Below, piece by piece: positions 8,323 through 16,207 of a stretch of 64,000 nucleotides of DNA. Source of the stretch: Streptomyces galbus (GTDB lineage Bacteria > Actinomycetota > Actinomycetes > Streptomycetales > Streptomycetaceae); assembly GCF_005280195.1 (NCBI RefSeq), contig NZ_SZPR01000014.1:62001-126000 (forward strand), read 5' to 3'. Positions within the stretch are counted from its first letter, which is position 1, and each line of letters starts with the position of its first letter. A program made the translations under genes and the position numbers. The notes beneath the pieces were generated by a model. That model did no database searches and had not been told where the DNA came from. It saw nothing but the letters and a program-made list of their open reading frames with translations.

Positions 8323-9905
8323 TCGCCACCCTGTCCCGGCTCGAGGCGGTCACCACCGGCCGGGCGCAGCCCCTCGCGACGGTCCGCCACCGGCACCTGT
8401 CCGAGCGGCCGCTGGTGTTCGTGCCGCTGACCACGGCCGGTGAGGCCGGTGCGCCGCTCGGCGCGCTGGTCGGCACCGACCGGGACGCGCCGCGCCTGCT
8501 CGTCGTCCCGCAGCCGCGCGACCGCGACCTGAGGTTCGCGTTCCTCGCCGAGCTGGCCGATGTGGTCCTGCCCTACGTCGACTCCCACGCCGACGCCGTC
8601 GAGGCCGCCGAGCGCACCGAGACCGACCCGGAGACCGGCAAGCGGGTCAAGGTCGAGGTCGAGCTGTGCGCGGACGCGCCGCAGATCGTCGTGCCGAGCC
8701 GCGCGGGCGTGGAGTTCGTGCGTCTGCTCGGCCGGTCGATGCGCTTCCGCCGGACGGCGGAGCAGGATCCGGAGGCACCGCACCCCGCGCCCCCGCGCGT
8801 GCCGTTGCTCGGCCGCTGGCTGACCCACTACGGCGAGCGGGCCCGGGTGCCCGGTTCCTCGCTGCTGCTGGCGCTCACCGAGGTGCTGGGCCGGCACTGG
8901 GCCACCGGGCAGTCCACCCTGGAGGACCAGCACCTGGGCGCGCTGCTGGCGTGGATCGACCCGCCCGCGGGCACCTCGGGCGCCGAGGCGGCGCTGCGCG
9001 CGGAGCTGGCGCGGGACGAGCAGGGGCAGTTGCTGTGCCCGCCGGCCGGCCCGGCCACCGACCCGGCGTTCGACAACAAGCTGCTGGCCCCGGCGATCGA
9101 GCGCTACGACCGGGCGCGCACCGCGCTCGCCGCCGCGGAGGACGGCCTGGAGGCCGACACCCGGCTGGGCATCCTGACCGCCGCCGAGCGGGAGGTCCGC
9201 GAGCTGGTCCTCAGCCGGACCCGGCCCACCTGGGACGCGGTCTGGCGGGGCCTGGACCTGCTGCGGGAGCTGCCCGAGGGGGCGCACGTCGAGGAGCGGT
9301 GGACGCGCGACCGCTGGTCGTTCACCGGCCACCGCGACCGGGTCCTCGCGGGCGAGCCCCCGCAGCCGCGCCGCGACGACGCGGTGACCGCGGCGAACAA
9401 ACTGGCCACGCGCGAGCGCGAACAGGCCCGCCTGGACGCGCAGGAGGCGCTCGACGACCCGCTGGTGATGGCGGGACGGCGGCTGGCCGGGGAGGCGTTC
9501 GCGGGCGAGGTCACCGAGGTCGTCATGGCGTACAGCGAGGGCAAGCGGCCCAGCCCGCGCCCGCTGGTGACGGTGCGCACGGACGACCGGCCGCACCTGG
9601 GCGAGCGCGCGAAGGTCTACCGCTCGCTGGGCGGGAAGCCGCAGTCGGCGGAGTGCGTGGGCGTCGACACCGACGACGGCCTGGTCGTGCTGCGCGTGCT
9701 CGACAAGATGGGCCGCGGCAAGGAGCCGGAGCCCGGGTCGGTGCCGGAGAAGGGCGACCGGGTGTGCTTCACGCTCTTCGAGCACGAGCAGCGCGGCGGC
9801 GCCAAGCTGCCCGACCCCGAGCAGACCCCGTGGACGCACGGCGGGCCGCCCGGGGAGCCGGTGCCCGAGGCCGCCGACCCCCTCACCCAGGAGGACGTCC
9901 TGTGA
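8313..9905 (+). CDS. Unknown protein of nuclease-helicase operon
   Basis: A 530-residue protein from GTG 8313 with no family recognised. Residues 1-130 are a mixed alpha/beta region, 150-400 is mainly helical and charged, and about 420-500 looks like a small beta-barrel (VTVRTDDRPHLGERAKVY, then GLVVLRVLDKMG, then PEKGDRVCFTLFEH). Barrels of that sort occur as domain 1B or the stalk in UPF1- and Dna2-type helicases. The gene overlaps its upstream nuclease by 10 bp and its downstream helicase by GTGA, which strongly suggests equal translation and a shared complex. It may supply the parts missing from the short helicase. This is inference; no catalytic motif is visible. Confidence 0.7.
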   Translation: MSLIATLSRLEAVTTGRAQPLATVRHRHLSERPLVFVPLTTAGEAGAPLGALVGTDRDAPRLLVVPQPRDRDLRFAFLAELADVVLPYVDSHADAVEAAERTETDPETGKRVKVEVELCADAPQIVVPSRAGVEFVRLLGRSMRFRRTAEQDPEAPHPAPPRVPLLGRWLTHYGERARVPGSSLLLALTEVLGRHWATGQSTLEDQHLGALLAWIDPPAGTSGAEAALRAELARDEQGQLLCPPAGPATDPAFDNKLLAPAIERYDRARTALAAAEDGLEADTRLGILTAAEREVRELVLSRTRPTWDAVWRGLDLLRELPEGAHVEERWTRDRWSFTGHRDRVLAGEPPQPRRDDAVTAANKLATREREQARLDAQEALDDPLVMAGRRLAGEAFAGEVTEVVMAYSEGKRPSPRPLVTVRTDDRPHLGERAKVYRSLGGKPQSAECVGVDTDDGLVVLRVLDKMGRGKEPEPGSVPEKGDRVCFTLFEHEQRGGAKLPDPEQTPWTHGGPPGEPVPEAADPLTQEDVL

Positions 9906-11242
9906 GCACCGAGGCCGACGTCGACCCCGGTACGGCCGCCGCGCGGGCCACCGCGGCGATCCTGCGCGACACGCTGCACGGTGACGCGCGCGGGGTCGTC
10001 GTCGACTCCCCGCCCGGCGCCGGCAAGTCCACGCTGGTGGTGCGCACCGCGCTGGAGCTGGCCGAGGCGGGCCGCCCGCTCATGGTGGTGGCGCAGACCA
10101 ACGCCCAGGTCGACGACCTGGTGCTGCGCCTGGCGGAGAAGTCCCCCGAGCTGCCGGTGGGCCGCCTGCACAGCAGCGACGCCGACCCCTACGACAAGGC
10201 GCTGGACGACCTGCCGAACGTGCGCAAGTCGGCGAAGGCGGGCGACCTCGCCGGGCTGCCGGTGGTGATCTCCACGGCGGCGAAGTGGGCGCACGTGAAG
10301 GTCGACGAGCCGTGGCGGCACGCGATCGTGGACGAGGCGTACCAGATGCGCTCGGACGGGCTGCTGGCCGTGGCGGGCCTGTTCGAGCGGGCGCTGTTCG
10401 TGGGCGACCCGGGGCAGCTCGACCCGTTCGCCATCGTGGGCAGCGAGCAGTGGGCGGGCCTGTCGTACGACCCGTCCGCGTCGGCGGTGACGACGCTGCT
10501 GGCCCACAACCCGGACCTGCCCCAGCACCGGCTGCCGGTGTCGTGGCGGCTCCCGGCGTCGGCGGCGCGGCTCGTGTCCGACGCGTTCTACCCGTACACG
10601 CGCTTCCGCAGCGGCACCGGCCACGGCGACCGCCACCTGTCCTTCGCCGTGCCCTCCGACGGCTCCGGCCCCGACCGGGTGATCGACGAGGCGGCCGCCT
10701 CCGGCTGGGGCCTGCTGGAGCTGCCCGCCCGGCACACCCCGCGCACGGACCCCGAGGCGGTGCGCGCGGTCGCCACCGTCGTACGGCGGCTGCTGGACCG
10801 GGGCGGGGCGGCGACGTCGGAGCGCTCGCCGGAGCCCGCGCCGCTGACCGCGGACCGGGTCGCCGTCGGCACGGCGCACCGGGACCAGGCGGCCGCGGTC
10901 CGGGCGGCGCTCGCCGAGCTGGGCGTGCGGGACGTCACGGTCGACACGGCCAACCGGCTGCAGGGCAGGGAGTTCGACGTCACGGTGGTCCTGCACCCGC
11001 TGTCCGGCCGCCCCGACGCGACGGCGTTCCACCTGGAGACCGGACGCCTGTGCGTGCTGGCCTCCCGGCACCGCCACGCGTGCATCGTGGTCTGCCGGGC
11101 GGGCGTCGGCGACCTCCTCGACGACTACCCGTCGACGGAACCGGTCCAGTTGGGCACGCTGGTGAAGTTCCCGGACGGCTGGGAGGCGAACCACGCGGTG
11201 CTCGCGCACCTGGGGGAGCACCGGGTGGCCTGGAAGCCGTGA
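9902..11242 (+). CDS. SF1 (UPF1/Dna2-like) helicase core ATPase
   Basis: A 446-residue ATPase with all SF1 motifs: Walker A SPPGAGKST (36-44), Ia VVAQTNAQVDDL (62-73), II IVDEAYQM (142-149), III VGDPGQLDPF (167-176), IV VSWRLPASAARL (213-224), V VDTANRLQGREFDV (347-360) and VI RLCVLASRHRHA (382-393). The Q-rich GDPGQLDP motif III and short RecA-like core resemble the UPF1/Dna2 (SF1B) group, but the barrel and stalk insertions are absent. Start GTG 9902 overlaps the previous stop (GTGA). It is predicted to translocate on nucleic acid for the nuclease two genes upstream. Confidence 0.88.
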   Translation: MSTEADVDPGTAAARATAAILRDTLHGDARGVVVDSPPGAGKSTLVVRTALELAEAGRPLMVVAQTNAQVDDLVLRLAEKSPELPVGRLHSSDADPYDKALDDLPNVRKSAKAGDLAGLPVVISTAAKWAHVKVDEPWRHAIVDEAYQMRSDGLLAVAGLFERALFVGDPGQLDPFAIVGSEQWAGLSYDPSASAVTTLLAHNPDLPQHRLPVSWRLPASAARLVSDAFYPYTRFRSGTGHGDRHLSFAVPSDGSGPDRVIDEAAASGWGLLELPARHTPRTDPEAVRAVATVVRRLLDRGGAATSERSPEPAPLTADRVAVGTAHRDQAAAVRAALAELGVRDVTVDTANRLQGREFDVTVVLHPLSGRPDATAFHLETGRLCVLASRHRHACIVVCRAGVGDLLDDYPSTEPVQLGTLVKFPDGWEANHAVLAHLGEHRVAWKP

Positions 11243-11255
11243 CAGCGGGGGGCGT

Positions 11256-11315
11256 GCGCGGGAACATCCCCGCGCGTGCGCGGCTTGAGAGTGCGGCGGG
11301 GCCCCCTTGCGGGGC
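11256..11315 (+). terminator. Two GC hairpins after the helicase gene
   Basis: Arms GCGCGGG (11256-11262) and CCCGCGC (11269-11275) enclose a 6-base loop 13 bp after the helicase stop. A second hairpin follows with arms GGCCCC and GGGGCC (11299-11315). No U-tract is present, as is usual in Streptomyces. They probably end the nuclease-helicase operon. Confidence 0.5.
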
Positions 11316-11387
11316 CGCGAGACAATGGAGGGTGGTCCGTGCGGAAGCGCCGGGCGGGCCGCACCCGACCCCAGGAGGAGGCACGAC

Positions 11388-11753
11388 ATGGCGGAGCCCA
11401 CGCCGCGTCGCAACGAACCGCGGCTACGCCCCGCGCCCCTGCTCTTCGAGCCCGCCGAGGCCACGGGCGATCCGGAGCACTTCTTCGACCTGGAGTCCAT
11501 CGACGACCCGAGGGCGCTGTTCGCGCGGGCGACGGAGCTGACGGTGGCGTTCCGGGCGGCGGCCGACCGCGCGCTGGAGTTCCAGGCCATGGCGGCGGCC
11601 CAGCTCGCCGACCCGCGCCGCTTCGACCGGCTGACCACGGCGGACATCGCCGAGCGGGCGGAGTGGACCGAGGACTACGCCAAGAAGATGGTCGAGTTCG
11701 GGCGGGACCTGATGCGCGGCGGCGAGGGCCGGAGCCCGGTCGACCCGGTCTGA
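11388..11753 (+). CDS. Small conserved acidic protein, unknown function
   Basis: A 121-residue cytoplasmic protein. It is acidic and helical, with HFFDLESIDDPRALFARATEL in the centre and WTEDYAKKMVEFGRDLM near the end, followed by a short disordered tail. No signal peptide, membrane segment or catalytic motif is seen. The start is fixed by AGGAGGAG 7 nt before ATG 11388. No family was recognised. Confidence 0.7.
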   Translation: MAEPTPRRNEPRLRPAPLLFEPAEATGDPEHFFDLESIDDPRALFARATELTVAFRAAADRALEFQAMAAAQLADPRRFDRLTTADIAERAEWTEDYAKKMVEFGRDLMRGGEGRSPVDPV

Positions 11754-11900
11754 CGGGCCGGCGCCCCGGGCGGCGGCGCGCCAGGGCCACGCCACCCCGG
11801 CATATGCCAGGCGGGCACGATACCCGCTGACCCACCGCCGCGTCCCCGGTTCGCGCAACTCACCGGAACCGGCTGCTCACAGGCAGTAGATGTAGGACTC

Positions 11901-12494
11901 ATGAGCAGCGTATGGGACGAGTTCTCCGACATCTCGGGCGTCACCGCGGACGGCGCCGCCTGGCTGGCCTCGGCCGGCGCATACCCACGCAGCACGCTCG
12001 CCCTGTGGGAGGAGCAGCCGGACGCCCCGGTCGTCCTGCCCTGCGGCTCGGTCTTCGACGTCGTGAACGTCCCGGCCCTGTTCGGCCGGCGGATGCTGGA
12101 CCGGCTGTGGGACGAGGGCGCCGGCACCGGCCCGGTGGCCGTCTTCCGTGGCCGGGTCCTGCTGTTCGCCGCCCCCGGCACCGCCCAGCGCCTGCCCTCC
12201 CTGCTGGCGTGGGAGGAGTGGGGCGCACGGGACGCCCGGGACTGCCGTACGGCGGCCGTGCCGCCCCTGCTGTGCCACGGCACCGGCGACGCCGTGACCG
12301 TCCCGCCGCTCACCGCGACGGCCCCGGCCGGGGCCCGCTGGCTGGTCGCCCCGGACACGCGTCAGCCCTGGCTGCCGGGCCCGGAGGTGCTGCTCTGGGC
12401 GGCCGTACGGGCGGCCCGCTCGGCGGTGCGGATATCGATTTCGCCCTCCCCGGACCCTGATGCTAAGGTCTACGACGTCAGCAGGCGCCGCTAG
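11901..12494 (+). CDS. Primase/polymerase N-domain-like protein, ends inside tRNA
   Basis: A 197-residue protein with the pattern CGSVFDVVNVPALFGRRMLD, then VLLFAAPGTAQRLPSLLAWEEW, then APAGARWLVAPDTR. These motifs match, in order, those of the smaller protein at 3049-3498 and resemble the N-terminal region of bifunctional primase/polymerase proteins, without an evident metal-binding triad. The stop codon TAG at 12492-12494 is formed by the TA spacer and first D-stem base of tRNA-Lys, so the coding region overlaps the tRNA by 10 bp. The tRNA promoter must lie within this gene. Confidence 0.72.
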   Translation: MSSVWDEFSDISGVTADGAAWLASAGAYPRSTLALWEEQPDAPVVLPCGSVFDVVNVPALFGRRMLDRLWDEGAGTGPVAVFRGRVLLFAAPGTAQRLPSLLAWEEWGARDARDCRTAAVPPLLCHGTGDAVTVPPLTATAPAGARWLVAPDTRQPWLPGPEVLLWAAVRAARSAVRISISPSPDPDAKVYDVSRRR

Positions 12495-12558
12495 CTCAGT
12501 TGGTTAGAGCAGCTGACTCTTAATCAGCGGGTCCGGGGTTCGAGTCCCTGGCGGCGCA
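12485..12558 (+). tRNA. tRNA-Lys(CUU), copy 1
   Basis: A 74-nt cloverleaf: acceptor GCGCCGC/GCGGCGC, D-stem GCTC/GAGC, anticodon stem GCTGA/TCAGC around CTCTTAA (anticodon CTT, reads AAG), T-arm with TTCGAGT, discriminator A, no encoded CCA. It is identical to copies at 19366 and 23573. A TAAGGT hexamer at 12464-12469 is a plausible -10. Its first 10 bases overlap the upstream coding region. Confidence 0.97.
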
Positions 12559-12568
12559 CACGACGGAG

Positions 12569-12594
12569 AAGCCCTTCGCGCAAGCGGAGGGCTT
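12569..12594 (+). terminator. Terminator after tRNA-Lys copy 1
   Basis: Arms AAGCCCT and AGGGCTT flank a 12-nt loop, followed by TT. It ends the tRNA transcript and, read the other way, could also serve the convergent M6 protease gene. Confidence 0.75.
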
Positions 12595-12638
12595 TTCGCA
12601 TGGCCGAAAAGCGCCGCCCCGCCGCTCCCCCACCGGCG

Positions 12639-13970
12639 TCACACGCCCGGCGTGATCCGTACCGCCCACGTCCCCGACGCCGTGCGGCCCTCCACGTCCA
12701 CCCGGACCCCGTGCCCGCCGTCCTCCCCCGGCACCGTGAAGCTCTCCCCCGCCGCGACCGGCGCGTCCGCGAGGGGCGGGTAGACCGAGTCCTCCCAGCA
12801 TGCCTCCGTGTGCGGGTGGGCGTCGACCACCTCGACGGGTCCGCGGCCGGACTCGGCGCGGCCGTGGACGCGGTAGACGAGGATGCCCGAGCGGCAGGCG
12901 TAGCGGTCGTTGCCGGCGGGTTCGCGCGCCTCGAAGGCGAGGGCGCTGTCGGCGCCGGTGCGCACGACGGCGAGCTTCACGCCGCCGCCCGGCCCGAGGC
13001 CCGGCGTGCGCAGGCCCGGGGTGCGGAAGGCCGGCGGGCCCGCGGCGGCCGGATCGGGGCCCGCCGCGCCGGCGAGGGGCACGCCGGGACCGGCGGCGTC
13101 GGGTTCCAGCGCCAGCCGGGTCGCCCCGGGACCCCGTACGCACACCACCTGGCGGGACCGCAGCCAGCCCAGCTTCCACTTGTGCCAGGCGAACAGGTCC
13201 GGGGCCAGGGCGAACTGGCTGCCCATCAGGTCCCAGTCGCCGACGTAGGTGTCCCAGTCGCCCTTGCCGTCGGCGGGCCGGTGGTACAGGTCGGGCAGAT
13301 CGAACACGTGGCCGGTCTCGTGGGCGAGGACCAGCCGGTCCGGCGGGTGCTGCTCGAAGACGGTGACGACCCGGCGGATGGCGGTGCCGTCCGCGTGCAG
13401 CGGGGTCTCCAGGTTGACGACCTTGGTGGCGTCGGAGTCGACGCCGGGCGCGTCCGGGTCGGCGACGAAGTAGACGAGGTCGTAGCGGGAGAAGTCGACC
13501 TGGGGATCGGCCGCGGCGAGCGCGTCGCTCAGGTAGGCGGCGCGGTGCCCGGGGTTCCAGTCGCGCTGTATGGCGTACGCCGTGGACGGCCTCGGCATCC
13601 GGATCCAGCGCCGCAGGGGGTGTGCGCGCAGGGTGAACCGGCCGTAGGACGCGCGGCGGAAGAAGTCGGTGGTGGCCGGGAAGTGGTCGGCCGTCAGCTC
13701 GGCCGGGGTGCTCATCGGGGTCCAGTCCGGGAACGACAGGAACACCATCACCGCGTCGAGGGACCGGGTCGGCCGGGGGTAGGCGGTGTTCCAGGTGTCC
13801 AGGCCCTCGGAGTGGTGGGCGGCGGTGCGCTGCAGCGCGCAGGGCTCGGGTGAGAAGGGCTCGGCCACCGAGGGACCGGTGATCAGCGAGGTCGCGGCGA
13901 GTGCCGACAGGGTGGTGAACACGGCCGCCGCGCTGCGCAGTCGGGGACGCGGGAGCGGACGACGCGGCAC
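12639..13970 (-). CDS. Secreted M6-type metalloprotease domain protein
   Basis: A 443-residue secreted protein. A signal peptide (basic start, hydrophobic LSALAATSLITGPSVA) is followed by a zinc protease domain with HETGH at about 217-221, a downstream DLPDLYH and a Met-turn-like GDWDLMGS, the pattern of immune-inhibitor-A (M6) peptidases. The C-terminal 150 residues form a beta-rich domain. GTG 13970 is preferred because GGAGG lies 5 nt upstream and puts the signal peptide at the very N-terminus; an earlier GTG at 14006 lacks such a site. Exact substrates are unknown. Confidence 0.85.
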   Translation of the reverse strand: MPRRPLPRPRLRSAAAVFTTLSALAATSLITGPSVAEPFSPEPCALQRTAAHHSEGLDTWNTAYPRPTRSLDAVMVFLSFPDWTPMSTPAELTADHFPATTDFFRRASYGRFTLRAHPLRRWIRMPRPSTAYAIQRDWNPGHRAAYLSDALAAADPQVDFSRYDLVYFVADPDAPGVDSDATKVVNLETPLHADGTAIRRVVTVFEQHPPDRLVLAHETGHVFDLPDLYHRPADGKGDWDTYVGDWDLMGSQFALAPDLFAWHKWKLGWLRSRQVVCVRGPGATRLALEPDAAGPGVPLAGAAGPDPAAAGPPAFRTPGLRTPGLGPGGGVKLAVVRTGADSALAFEAREPAGNDRYACRSGILVYRVHGRAESGRGPVEVVDAHPHTEACWEDSVYPPLADAPVAAGESFTVPGEDGGHGVRVDVEGRTASGTWAVRITPGV

Positions 13971-14284
13971 GAGGACCTCCGGGAGCGGTTCACGGGACAC
14001 CGCCACCCAGCCTGTGCTGATTTGTCATACTGCGCCCTGTTTGTCTGCCCCAGACGAGTGAGGGCCGGGCCCGAAGCGGAGCGCGCGACACCCCCGGACC
14101 ACTCACGGAACGTCACAAGCGATCGGGGGCCCGCAGAACCGGTCCAGTGCGGGCAGAAACGATCTGTCAGAAGGGCCACCGCTTCGGGGACACTGGGCAG
14201 TGGCTGCGCAACTCCGCGGCCAGCCTCTATGATCGGCACACTTTGCTGCGCGGACAGAGATCGAGTGCACTGCGGGAGCGAGCG

Positions 14285-16192
14285 GTGAGCGGAACGTCCG
14301 AAGGGCCGACGCCCGCGGCAGACCTCGACGGGTCCGCCGTCACGGAGCGTGACAGCACGGCACCTCCCGGTACCGGGGAGGTCATCGACACGGGGACCAC
14401 GGTGCTCCTCGACACCTACCCGGCCGGCGCCGGTGACCCGGGCGTTCCCGGCGACCCCGACGACCCCGTTCCCTACCGGTCCGTCTTCGCCACCGCCCCG
14501 CTGGCCATGGCCGTGGTGGACCGCGAGGGGCTGGTCGTCGGCGTCAACGACGCCCTGGGCGCGCTGCTCGGGGGCGAGCCCGGGGCGCTGGTCGGGCGGG
14601 TGGCCGCCGACCTGCTGGACCTGGCCTCCGACGCGCGGACCTGGCACGCCTACCGCGAGGTGCTGCGCGGCCGGCAGGCGCGGCTGCGCTGCACCCGGCG
14701 GCTGAAGCAGCCCGACGGGCGCTCCCTGTGGGCGCAGGTGACCGTGGCCCCGCTGGACGGCCGCACGCCCGGCGTGCTGCTGTCGGTGGCCGACATCAGC
14801 GCCCGCCGCGACCTCCAGGCCAGGCTGCGGCACCTGCAGATGCACGACCCGGTGACCCGGCTGCCCAACCGCACCCTGTTCTTCGAGCGGCTGACGGCCG
14901 CCCTGGAGGCGGACTCCCTGGAACACGGCGGCACCGGCCGGATCGGCCTGTGCTACCTGGACGTCGACGGCTTCAAGGCGGTCAACGACACCCTGGGGCA
15001 CCGCGTCGGCGACCGGCTGCTGGCGGCGGTGGCCGAGCGGCTGACGGCCTGCGCCGAGGAGGTCGGCAGGTCCCGGCCCGGCACCCCGCTGGTGGCGCGG
15101 CTCGGCGGTGACGAGTTCGCCCTGCTGGTGGAGGACTCCACCGGCACCGACCAGCTCTCGGAGCTGGCCGAGGCCGTGCTGAAGGCGCTGCAGGCGCCGT
15201 TCGACCTGGACGGGCAGCGGTTGAGCCTGTCGGCGTCGATCGGGGTGGTGGAGCGGCACGCGGCCGGGACGACGGCGACCGGGCTGATGCAGGCCGCCGA
15301 CACCACGCTGTACTGGGCGAAGGTGGACGGCAAGGCCCGCTGGACGCTGTTCGACCCGGAGCGCAACGCGCACCTGATGACGCGTCAGGCGCTCGCCTCC
15401 ACGCTGCGGCCCGCGATCGAGCGCGGGGAGTTCGTGCTGGAGTACCAGCCACTGGTCGGCATGGCGGACGGGCGGCTGCGGGGCGTGGAGGCGCTGGTGC
15501 GCTGGGACCACCCCCGGTTCGGGCTGCTGCCGCCGAATCGGTTCGTCGCGCTGGCCGAGGAGGACGGCTCGATCGTGCCGCTCGGCCGCTGGGTCCTGGC
15601 CACCGCGTGCCGGCAGGCCCGGCGCTGGCAGCTGGAGAACCCCGACGAGCCGCCGCTGTTCGTGAGCGTCAACGTCGCCGTGCGCCAGGTGTGGGACTCC
15701 GACCTGGTGGCGGACGTGGCGGCGATCCTCGCGGAGACCGGGCTGCCCGCGCACCTGCTCCAGCTCGAGCTGACCGAGTCCGCGGTGATGGGCTCGGCGG
15801 GCCGGCCGCTGCAGGCGCTGCAGGCCCTCAGTGACATGGGCGTGCACATCGCCATCGACGACTTCGGCACCGGCTACTCCAACCTCGCCTACCTGTCGCG
15901 GCTCCCGGTGTCGGTGCTGAAGCTGGACGGGTCCTTCGTCCGGGGCTTCCAGTACGAGGGGCGCGGCGACGAGGCCGCGCCGCCCAACCCGGCGGACGAG
16001 GTGATCGTCGAGGCGATGATCGACCTGGCGCACCGGCTCGGGCTGACGGTCACCGCCGAGTGCGTGGAGACGGCGGCGCAGGCGGACCGGCTGCGCCGCA
16101 TCGGCTGCGACACCGGGCAGGGGTGGCTGTACTCCCGCCCGGTGACACCGGACCGCATCGCCGCGCTGCGCACCACCCGGGCCTGCACCTGA
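14285..16192 (+). CDS. PAS-GGDEF-EAL cyclic-di-GMP enzyme
   Basis: A 635-residue protein that can make and break cyclic-di-GMP. A PAS domain (about 62-175) is followed by a diguanylate cyclase domain with intact GGDEF at 274-278 and a phosphodiesterase domain with EAL at 402-404 and DDFGTGYS further on. Both active-site motifs look functional; no RxxD inhibitory site precedes GGDEF. No membrane segment is seen, so the PAS domain probably senses an internal signal. In Streptomyces such proteins control the switch to aerial growth through BldD; architecture and neighbourhood recall CdgA of S. coelicolor, but identity is not proven. GTG 14285 has GGGAGCGAG upstream. Confidence 0.92.
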   Translation: MSGTSEGPTPAADLDGSAVTERDSTAPPGTGEVIDTGTTVLLDTYPAGAGDPGVPGDPDDPVPYRSVFATAPLAMAVVDREGLVVGVNDALGALLGGEPGALVGRVAADLLDLASDARTWHAYREVLRGRQARLRCTRRLKQPDGRSLWAQVTVAPLDGRTPGVLLSVADISARRDLQARLRHLQMHDPVTRLPNRTLFFERLTAALEADSLEHGGTGRIGLCYLDVDGFKAVNDTLGHRVGDRLLAAVAERLTACAEEVGRSRPGTPLVARLGGDEFALLVEDSTGTDQLSELAEAVLKALQAPFDLDGQRLSLSASIGVVERHAAGTTATGLMQAADTTLYWAKVDGKARWTLFDPERNAHLMTRQALASTLRPAIERGEFVLEYQPLVGMADGRLRGVEALVRWDHPRFGLLPPNRFVALAEEDGSIVPLGRWVLATACRQARRWQLENPDEPPLFVSVNVAVRQVWDSDLVADVAAILAETGLPAHLLQLELTESAVMGSAGRPLQALQALSDMGVHIAIDDFGTGYSNLAYLSRLPVSVLKLDGSFVRGFQYEGRGDEAAPPNPADEVIVEAMIDLAHRLGLTVTAECVETAAQADRLRRIGCDTGQGWLYSRPVTPDRIAALRTTRACT

Positions 16193-16207
16193 GCGGCCCG
16201 GGGAGGG

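Noticed and set aside
7092-9839. Long minus-strand frame opposite the nuclease operon
   Set aside because: Composition (Arg/Gln/Leu/Gly-rich, no motifs) is that of an antisense shadow; plus-strand frames carry recognisable catalytic motifs and overlaps.
11256-11275. Stretch resembling one type I-E CRISPR repeat (GCGGGGATGTTCCC on the minus strand)
   Set aside because: Only one unit, no spacer-repeat series and no cas genes. It is better explained as a hairpin terminator after the helicase gene.
14007-14284. BldD operator upstream of the GGDEF-EAL gene
   Set aside because: GTCAC and TCAC half-sites are present (for example near 14100-14118) but I could not fit the full inverted consensus.
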